Below the pieces are notes generated by a model. That model saw only the letters and a program-made list of their open reading frames with translations. It ran no database searches and had not been told where the DNA came from. A program made the translations under genes and the position numbers. From Pseudonocardiales bacterium (GTDB lineage: Bacteria > Actinomycetota > Actinomycetes > Mycobacteriales > Jatrophihabitantaceae), in the NCBI GenBank assembly GCA_025465405.1, contig JAODNL010000370.1:1-20550 (forward strand): 20,550 bases of DNA, in the 5' to 3' direction. Below are positions 15,421-20,550 of the stretch, in pieces; position 1 is the first letter of the stretch, and every line of letters begins with the position of its first letter.

Positions 15421-16080
15421 TCAGACGAGGCGATGCTCGTAGGCGTAGACGACGACCTGCACGCGATCACGCAACCCGAGCTTCATCAGGATGCGGGCGA
15501 CGTGGGTCTTGACGGTGGGCTCGCTGACGAACGCCGCGGCAGCGATCTCGGCGTTGGACAGCCCGCGGGCGATCAGGCGCAGGATGTCGGCCTCGCGTGG
15601 GGTGAGCTGTTGCAGTCCGGGCGGCGGGGTACGCGTTCCGGCCGGAGGCCGCTGCACAAAGGATTCGATCAGCCGGCGGGTGATCACCGGGGACAGCAGG
15701 GATTCCCCTTTTGCGACGGTGTGGATCGCGGCGACGAGTTGTTCCGGCGGCATGTCTTTCAGGATGAACCCGCTGGCCCCAGCGCGGAGCGCCTCGTACA
15801 CGTAGTCGTCGAGGTCGAAGGTGGTGAGGATGATGACGCGTGGGTCTTGGTCGCCGCCTACGAGCAGGCGACGGGTGGCCTCCAGCCCGTCCATACCCGG
15901 CATCCGCACGTCCATCAGGACGACGTCCGGGTGCGTTTCGTTGGCCACGAGCAGCGCCTGCCGTCCGTCGGCCGCCTCCCCGACGACCTCGAGATCCGCT
16001 TCGACTTCAAGGATCATGCGCAGACCCGTGCGCGCCAGCGCCTGGTCGTCGGCGATCATGACGCGGACGGGGGCGGTCAC
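15421..16080 (-). CDS. NarL/LuxR-family response regulator
   Basis: This 219-residue DNA-binding regulator is the phosphorylation target of the kinase encoded upstream. The receiver domain (1-120) has the acidic pair Asp11/Asp12, the phosphoacceptor Asp57 in VVLMDVRMPGMDG, Thr86 in ILTTFD and Lys108 in FILKDM. The C-terminal LuxR-type helix-turn-helix spans about 160-206, with LTPREADILRLIARGLSNAE and SEPTVKTHVARILMKLG. The GTG at 16080 overlaps the kinase stop (GTGA), so the pair is translationally coupled. It points toward the ABC-2 exporter genes, its likely target. Confidence 0.95.
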   Translation of the reverse strand: MTAPVRVMIADDQALARTGLRMILEVEADLEVVGEAADGRQALLVANETHPDVVLMDVRMPGMDGLEATRRLLVGGDQDPRVIILTTFDLDDYVYEALRAGASGFILKDMPPEQLVAAIHTVAKGESLLSPVITRRLIESFVQRPPAGTRTPPPGLQQLTPREADILRLIARGLSNAEIAAAAFVSEPTVKTHVARILMKLGLRDRVQVVVYAYEHRLV

Positions 16081-17255
16081 GTTTCGGTCCTGACTGGGAG
16101 GTAGGCGCGGACCACGTAGCCCCCGTCGGTACCGGGACCGTTCTCCAGGCGTCCGCCGTAGAGACCGAGCCGTTCCCGCATGCCGGCGTGACCGAACCCG
16201 GCGTGCGGACCTTGCGGCCGGCTGTGGCCGTCATTGCCTATCTCGATGCGCAACTCGTCGACCGCCCAGCGGATCCGGACCCACGCCCGCGACGGGTCGG
16301 CGTGTTTGCGGGCGTTCGTCAAGGCCTCCTGGACGACTCGGAAGGCGGTGAGATCGACCCCGGGCGGCAGCTCCTGCGGCTCGCCTTCGAATGCCACATC
16401 CACCGGCAGACCCGCCTCGCGCACCGTGGCGATCAGAGCATCCAGGGACTGCATGCCGGGTTGCGGCGAGTATGCGGCCGCTGAGTCTTCCTCCTTGAGG
16501 AGGCCGACGAGCCGGCGCATCTCCGACATCGCGTCGCGGCCGGTCTGTTCGACCGACAGCAGGGACTCGCGCTCGCGAACCTGCGCGGGCAGGAGCAGAC
16601 GACGGACGGCACCTGTCTGCATGGTCATAACCGACACCGAGTGCGCGATGATGTCGTGCAACTCCCGCGCGATGCGTTGCCGTTCCTCGGTCACTGCTCG
16701 CCGGGCCGACTCGTCCTGTTCCTGCTCGAACCGGATCGCTCGCTCCTCGGCCGAGCGCGCCTGAATGACCGGCCGGCGGGCGAGCAACCCAACACACCAA
16801 GCGATGGACATGAACGCGCCGACGCTTACCCAGTTCGCGGCGCTGCGCTCCGGATTGCGCCACTCGGCCAGGCTCGCGACAAGCCAGACCACGCCGAGAC
16901 CGAGCAGTCCGACGCGCCCGACGGCGAGGTAGCCGCTGAAACCGCACACGAACATGGCCAGCAGGAAGACCAAGGCCGAGTTCAGCAGCCACGCAGGTGC
17001 GGGGATCGCGGCCAACCCTACGGCGGCGAGCGCGGACAGCGGCCCGATCACGCCGAGGCGCCGACCGAGCGCGACGAGCGCGACCGCCGAGCAGAGGGCG
17101 ATGACCACAACGGCTTCCGGCGCCCTGTCATAGCGGCGTCCGCCAATGGTGACCATCGGGCTGATCAGATCCTCGATCACCGCTCCGAGCGCGAACAGCG
17201 CGGCCAGCACGGTCGGCGCGTAGCGCTCGACCCGCTCGACCAGACCTGTCCTCAT
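16077..17255 (-). CDS. Sensor histidine kinase, DesK/NarL (HisKA_3) type
   Basis: This 392-residue membrane kinase has an N-terminal sensor of about five or six helices (about 12-29, 48-65, 68-88, 90-110, 114-131, 145-160) with little outside sequence, so it probably senses within the membrane. A coiled linker (165-190) leads to the HisKA_3 dimerisation helix with phosphoacceptor His200 in ARELHDIIAHSVSVM. The ATPase domain has Asn314 in QEALTNARKHA, the IEIGNDG turn (Asp342) and GFGHAGMRER (353-362). The ATG at 17255 has no ribosome-binding site, so it may be leaderless or the true start may lie slightly downstream. A 9-base-pair hairpin sits just upstream. Confidence 0.94.
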   Translation of the reverse strand: MRTGLVERVERYAPTVLAALFALGAVIEDLISPMVTIGGRRYDRAPEAVVVIALCSAVALVALGRRLGVIGPLSALAAVGLAAIPAPAWLLNSALVFLLAMFVCGFSGYLAVGRVGLLGLGVVWLVASLAEWRNPERSAANWVSVGAFMSIAWCVGLLARRPVIQARSAEERAIRFEQEQDESARRAVTEERQRIARELHDIIAHSVSVMTMQTGAVRRLLLPAQVRERESLLSVEQTGRDAMSEMRRLVGLLKEEDSAAAYSPQPGMQSLDALIATVREAGLPVDVAFEGEPQELPPGVDLTAFRVVQEALTNARKHADPSRAWVRIRWAVDELRIEIGNDGHSRPQGPHAGFGHAGMRERLGLYGGRLENGPGTDGGYVVRAYLPVRTET

Positions 17256-17267
17256 GATCGGGACGCT

Positions 17268-17292
17268 ACGCGGCTGTCGGGCGCAGCCGCGT
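17268..17292. promoter_or_regulatory. Hairpin / inverted repeat upstream of kinase gene
   Basis: ACGCGGCTG (17268-17276) and CAGCCGCGT (17284-17292) form a 9-base-pair perfect stem with a 7-base loop, 12 bases before the kinase ATG. There is no T-run on either strand. It could be an operator or a 5' leader hairpin; the rest of the 225-base gap to the NADH dehydrogenase gene shows nothing clear. Confidence 0.4.
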
Positions 17293-17480
17293 CATCCCTT
17301 TGGACGAGCCGACGCACCCCCGCTGGGACGACGGGTCGGCGGTCGGTTGTGGCTGCTGTTGATCCCGTGAGCTTCGGCCTCGCGGCTGAAGAGCTCCGTG
17401 ACTTCGGCGCGGTGATGGGGACGCATTCATTCCAGACGTTCATGCAGCGACGCAGTCGGGCCTGCCGGCATGTTGTGACG

Positions 17481-18923
17481 TCAGTCGGACGGATCGTGTG
17501 CCAGGTCCTCGGTGACTGGGGCGGGGGGCTGCGGTGGCAGCAGGCCTTGGGCTATCGCGATCCGCGCGTCGTCGGGGCGCACGACCGACAGCTGTGTGGA
17601 CTCGGGCGGGAGGATGGTCTGGAAGAGCCAGTCGACCGCGACGCGGATGCGGTTGGGGGTCGAGGGCAGCGCGTAGAGGTGGTAGGCGCGAGTGACCGCC
17701 TTGGCCAGCGGCCCAGTGAGCGGCACGCCTAACGGCTTGGCCACCGCGTCCCAGCCGCCGAGGTCGGCGACCAGCCCGAGGTCGCGGTGCCGGTAGGGCC
17801 GCGCCCGCCCGACACCGAGGCTCGCAGCGATGTTGCGGCCCATGACGGTTCCCTGACGCTGGGCGTGCTGTGCGGTAGGTGGCGCGTCCGGACGGCCGTC
17901 GGGGCCTGCGTGCACGGCCAGGTCCGGAACGGCGGCGGCGTCACCGGCGGCCCACACACCGGGCGCGCCGGCGACGGAGAGGTCCGGTTCGACGACCAGG
18001 CGGCCGCGGTGCGTCGGCAGCCCGAGCCGGCCGACGAGCGGGTTCGGTACGACGCCGGCGCCCCACACCAGGGTCCGCGTCGGGACCGTGGCGCCGTCGG
18101 TGAGCCGCACCGAGGTCTCGTCGACGGAGGCGACCGACACCTCGAGGCGCACGTCGACACCGCGACGGCGCAGCAGCCGGAGCGCCAGGCGGCCGAGCTC
18201 GGCGCCGAGCTCCGGCAGCACGGCCGGCGCGACGTCGACGAGCACCCAATGCACGTCCTGCGCCCGGGTCCGGCTCCACCGACGCTCGATCCTGCGCAGC
18301 CAGCGCTGAGTCTGTGCCACCAGCTCGGTGCCGGTGTACCCGGCGCCGACGGCGACGACCGTGAGCCGCGCGGCTCGCTCGGCCCGGCCCTCGACAGTGT
18401 CGGGCGTGGCGTCGGCAAGATCGAGCTGCTCGAGCAGGTGGTCGCGCAGAAAGACCGCTTCGACGAGGGTCTTGAGGCCGCGACCGTGCTCCGGGACACC
18501 GGGAATCGGGAACTCGCGCGTGACCGAGCCCGGAGCGAGCGCCAGCCGGTCCCAGCGCAGTGTGATGGTGGAGACCGTCCCGTCACCGGAGCCCTGCACG
18601 ACCGTGACGGCCCGGGCGGCGAGGTCGACATTCTGGACCCGCCCCAGGACGAGCCGCACCCGCGGCAGGGCCCGGCGAAGCGAGACCGCGACGTGCCGGG
18701 CCTCGACGACGCCCGTCGCAACCTCCGGCAGCAGCGGGCTGTAGAGCAAGTAGTCGGTGGGATTGACGACCACCAGGTCCGCCCCATCAGGCGGCAGCTT
18801 GCGTTGCAGGCGACGCAAGGCATAAAAGCCGGCGAAGCCTCCGCCGACCACGACCACCTGCGGGCGCGCTCGGTCGACCCGCCCGACAGTCTCGCCCTCG
18901 TGGGGCGCGCCCTGCGCGCTCAC
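17481..18923 (-). CDS. Type II NADH dehydrogenase-like FAD/NAD(P)-binding oxidoreductase
   Basis: This 480-residue single-subunit flavoprotein should pass electrons from NADH to quinone at the inner membrane face without pumping protons. The FAD-binding VVVVGGGFAGF holds the GxGxxG at 27-32. The second dinucleotide site is VVAVGAGYTGTE (193-198). The second FAD contact is WAAGDAA (325-330). PPTAQHAQRQG (from 348) matches the NDH-2 AQxAxQ quinone-site motif. The tail (AYHLYALPS, then VAVDWLFQTILPP) is the usual membrane-associated end. I chose GTG at 18923, the last start before the fold; the frame is open for 124 more codons upstream but that part is Arg-rich and featureless. It precedes the kinase gene on the same strand with a 225-base gap, so co-transcription is uncertain. 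Confidence 0.9.
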   Translation of the reverse strand: MSAQGAPHEGETVGRVDRARPQVVVVGGGFAGFYALRRLQRKLPPDGADLVVVNPTDYLLYSPLLPEVATGVVEARHVAVSLRRALPRVRLVLGRVQNVDLAARAVTVVQGSGDGTVSTITLRWDRLALAPGSVTREFPIPGVPEHGRGLKTLVEAVFLRDHLLEQLDLADATPDTVEGRAERAARLTVVAVGAGYTGTELVAQTQRWLRRIERRWSRTRAQDVHWVLVDVAPAVLPELGAELGRLALRLLRRRGVDVRLEVSVASVDETSVRLTDGATVPTRTLVWGAGVVPNPLVGRLGLPTHRGRLVVEPDLSVAGAPGVWAAGDAAAVPDLAVHAGPDGRPDAPPTAQHAQRQGTVMGRNIAASLGVGRARPYRHRDLGLVADLGGWDAVAKPLGVPLTGPLAKAVTRAYHLYALPSTPNRIRVAVDWLFQTILPPESTQLSVVRPDDARIAIAQGLLPPQPPAPVTEDLAHDPSD

Positions 18924-19397
18924 CGCTGCCCTGCCGTGATGACGTGCAGCCACTCCATAGGCGTCGTGCCCGCGAGCCGCGCACAGGGCCGGTAATGAGG
19001 CTTGCGTCCTCCCGCGCGGCGCCGAAGAAGCACGCCTTCGAGTCGGGCACGACCTTGCGCTCGTCGTCCGAACACAATCGCTCCTTCCCCGCCCCGGAGT
19101 CTTGCGCGTACGTAGCGTACGACGAGCACCGACGACGCTGGGCAGCCGTGCAACGCCGACAATCACGCGGACTCGCTCGGGTGGTCGGCAACCGGGGCTG
19201 CTGGCAACCGCACCGAAGCCCACATAACGCGCGGCCGCCTCGTGCCCCAAGAGCGCTGGCAAGCCGCGCCGATGCGGCGACCGGTCCTCAAGCAAAGGCG
19301 GTAGGCGCCAGGCGATCGCTCACTCTCCGTGACAGCTCCGGTCGCGACTTGATGGCCGCCAGCGGGCAGATTCCGATGGCCGCCGACAAATGGGCAG
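18924..19397. other. 474-base region without a convincing gene
   Basis: Several frames are open here on both strands, as expected at this GC content, but none has recognisable domains or a good ribosome-binding site. The minus strand just upstream of the NADH dehydrogenase start should hold its promoter; none could be picked by eye. A symmetric element CGTACG-TAG-CGTACG lies at 19107-19121. One minus-strand frame near 19000-19060 (SKACFFGAAREDASLITGP) faintly recalls the ClpX-type zinc finger, but lacks the second cysteine. Confidence 0.4.
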
Positions 19398-19728
19398 GTG
19401 GAGAAGTCGGGATGGTTTGGAGTGCGCTGCGTCTTCGACTGCGCGGTGAGGGAACATGAAGGCACGTCGGTGGCGCGTGCGTATGAGGAGCGCGTCACCG
19501 TCTTGCGAGCGGACGGATGGACGCCGCCATCGCACTGGCAGAGGCAGACGCCGACGACTACGCCAGAACGCCCGACATCAGATTCCTCGGTCCGTCGCAG
19601 GCATACATGGTGGCGGACGAACCGGGCCCTGGTGCTGAAGTTTTCTCGTTGGTCCGCCTCGCTGACGGCCGCCGACCGAGTACCTCAACGCGTTCCTCGA
19701 CACGGGCGCGAAGCGCCGGCAGACCTGA
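19398..19728 (+). pseudogene. DUF4288-like gene broken by three apparent indels
   Basis: Read across frames, this stretch gives a complete DUF4288-type protein of about 110 residues. Frame one from GTG 19398 has GWFGVRCVFD and YEERVTVLRADGW. It shifts at 19518-19521 into frame two, AAIALAEADADDYARTPDIR then FLGPSQAYMVADEPGPGAEV and FSLVR. It shifts again near 19658 to SLTAAD, and a third time near 19677 to EYLNAFLDTGAKRRQT with a TGA stop at 19726-19728. One missing G and two extra C bases explain the breaks. DUF4288 proteins have no established function. The reading across frames matches the family order well, so this is either a recently inactivated gene or a place with sequence errors. Confidence 0.72.
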
Positions 19729-19868
19729 ACACCACCAAGCGTCCCCGGTCTTGGGTCGGTGTCCTATGAGCTGAAACGACACGCCATGCGGACGTCCTCC
19801 GATGGACGCCCGTCCGACCAGTGGGCTTCCAATGATCCTCGGCGGCGTGCCCGATCCGTTCGGCACTG

Positions 19869-20296
19869 TTATCCGGTGTGCCGTCCCTTACGGCTTGCGG
19901 TGAGTCCGTCGATCGTGATCTGCGCAGTCACCGCTTAGATCAGGGCGAATGCCCCATGCGCGTCGAGCACCGGCTTGGTGCCCGGCGCCGCCCGCAGCGT
20001 GATCGACGTCAAGACCCGCATCGACGGTTGCGCGGCGCTTTGGGGCACGTCATACGTGCCGCCGGCCAACTCGACGGTGTCGCCGTCGCCGGTCTTGGCT
20101 ACCGCCGTCTGGATCGGGCGGGCGTTGGCGGGGACTCGTGCAGTCCCCGACCTCCAGCGCGGAGGGCGCCGCGAAGGTACGTCGTCGCGGACGCTGCCGA
20201 CGCCGGCGCAGCTACCACGGTGGCGAGCAGGCTGCGCGCAGCGACGGCGACCGCCGTGATCACGCCGCGGTCTTCGGCAATGCTGAGCCGGCTCAT
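19869..20296 (-). pseudogene. Secreted beta-helix (pectate-lyase-like fold) protein, frameshifted and interrupted
   Basis: The ATG at 20296 overlaps the stop of the wall-anchored protein (ATGA). A signal peptide follows (basic start, hydrophobic run to about residue 35, APASA cleavage site), ending ASATTY. An extra base at 20176-20177 shifts to FAAPSALEVGDCTSP, and an extra base in the G run 20130-20133 shifts to IQTAVAKTGDGDTVELAGGT and SITLRAAPGTKPVLDAHG. A TAA at 19935-19937 interrupts; the same frame continues as AVTAQITIDGLTAS and ends at 19869-19871. The GDTVELAGGTY and ITLRAAPG pattern is the standard opening of right-handed beta-helix surface proteins. Only the first coils survive of what is usually 300 or more residues. 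As written it cannot make the full protein. Confidence 0.7.
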
Positions 20297-20550
20297 GGCC
20301 GGCGACCTCCGCGGCCGGCGGCGCGGCTGGACAGCCGGCGGCGAGCCAGCAGCACCACCACGCCGCCACCAGCGACGAGCAGCGCGGCGACCCAGAGAAG
20401 CGCGGCCGTAGGTGTACCGGTCGATGCCAGCCCGTCGCCCGGCGGTGCAGTGGTCGACGGTGCAGTGGCCGGCGGCGGCGTGCTCGCTGGCGTGGCGCTC
20501 GGTGGGGTGCTTGAAGGCGGTGGGGTGCTTGAAGGCGGTGGCGTGCTAGA
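20293..20550 (-). CDS. LAxTG cell-wall-anchored surface protein, C-terminal part (5' end outside window)
   Basis: The last 85 residues are present and the frame is open to the right edge. A stalk of repeated S-S-T-P-P-P and related Pro/Thr/Ser/Ala units (residues 1-40 of the fragment) leads to the sorting signal LASTG at 41-45. A hydrophobic helix follows (about 48-69, AALLWVAALLVAGGGVVVLL), then the basic tail ARRRLSS and an Arg-rich end. This three-part signal is that of sortase substrates; the LAxTG variant is known for class E sortases of actinobacteria. The protein should be exported and covalently fixed to the wall. The functional domain lies outside the window. Its stop overlaps the start of the broken beta-helix gene, so the two were probably one operon. 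Confidence 0.85.
   Translation of the reverse strand, partial: SSTPPPSSTPPPSSTPPSATPASTPPPATAPSTTAPPGDGLASTGTPTAALLWVAALLVAGGGVVVLLARRRLSSRAAGRGGRRP
20501..20536 (-). repeat. 18-base tandem repeat coding the Pro/Ser/Thr stalk
   Basis: Two exact copies of an 18-base unit (20501-20518 and 20519-20536) are followed by a degenerate partial copy to the edge. On the minus strand each codes six residues of the wall-anchored protein's stalk (T-P-P-P-S-S register). More copies may lie outside the window. Such repeats change number easily by slippage in units of six residues without shifting the frame. Confidence 0.85.

Noticed and set aside
16641..17732. Plus-strand open frame of 363 codons opposite the kinase gene
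   Set aside because: It runs opposite the kinase and the end of the NADH dehydrogenase gene and reads as Arg/Asp/Glu-rich mirror sequence.
17787..18995. Plus-strand open frame of 402 codons opposite the NADH dehydrogenase-like gene
   Set aside because: It is opposite a well-supported flavoprotein with two dinucleotide-binding motifs; its translation is low-complexity.
18990..19075. ClpX-type zinc-finger-like segment on the minus strand (CFFGAAREDASLITGP)
   Set aside because: Only one of the four zinc-binding cysteines is in place and no frame supplies the rest, so the likeness may be chance.
18924..19295. N-terminal extension of the NADH dehydrogenase-like protein by 124 codons
   Set aside because: The added part is Arg-rich without features, and the FAD fold starts right after the GTG at 18923 as in the family.
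1..20550. CRISPR arrays, tRNA or rRNA genes, insertion sequences, integrases and phage genes
   Set aside because: No spaced direct repeats, cloverleaf-like sequences, transposase or recombinase motifs were seen on reading both strands; a tool search was not possible.

Overview
The window is high-GC DNA from an actinobacterium. GC-rich third codon positions, frequent GTG starts, start/stop-overlapped operons, DesK/NarL-type two-component genes and a LAxTG (class E sortase-type) wall-anchor signal all point that way. The genus cannot be fixed from this sequence. No tRNA, rRNA, CRISPR array, transposase or integrase was seen.

Positions 1-7948 (+) hold one tightly coupled catabolic operon, cut by the left edge. 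In order it contains the C-terminal part of a hydantoinase B/oxoprolinase-type subunit, a lipoprotein solute-binding protein, two Opp/Dpp-type permeases, two Opp/Dpp-type ATPases, a stand-alone protein resembling the C-terminal domain of allophanate hydrolase (AH_C), and a D-hydantoinase/dihydropyrimidinase-like amidohydrolase. Every junction but one is an ATGA or GTGA overlap. The exception, after the binding protein, carries a strong hairpin. Together they look like an uptake and ring-opening pathway for a cyclic amide or ureide whose identity is unknown. This is the best candidate here for an incompletely described system.

Positions 7968-11529 hold a TetR-type regulator (-), divergent from a class II ketose-bisphosphate aldolase (+), a class I mannose-6-phosphate isomerase (-) whose stop lies 3 bases from the aldolase stop, a truncated metallo-beta-lactamase-fold remnant (-) and a YciI-like protein (-).

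Positions 11691-18923 hold a small hydrophilic hypothetical protein (+) with a possibly frameshifted tail, then a run of minus-strand genes. In transcription order these are a type II NADH dehydrogenase-like flavoprotein, a DesK/NarL-type histidine kinase and response regulator, an ABC-2 exporter (ATPase and permease) ending in a strong hairpin, and a membrane-anchored protein with DUF5666-like and PepSY-like parts. A perfect 14-base palindrome lies in the gap between the regulator and the exporter and is a plausible operator.

Positions 18924-20550 are mostly decayed. They contain a DUF4288-like gene broken by three apparent single-base indels, a secreted beta-helix protein gene broken by two single-base insertions and a nonsense codon, and, running off the right edge, the C-terminus of a LAxTG wall-anchored protein with a Pro/Thr/Ser-rich repeat stalk. 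Further possible remnants lie at 12157-12346 and 15171-15380, so gene decay, or local sequence error, is a recurring feature of the second half of the window.
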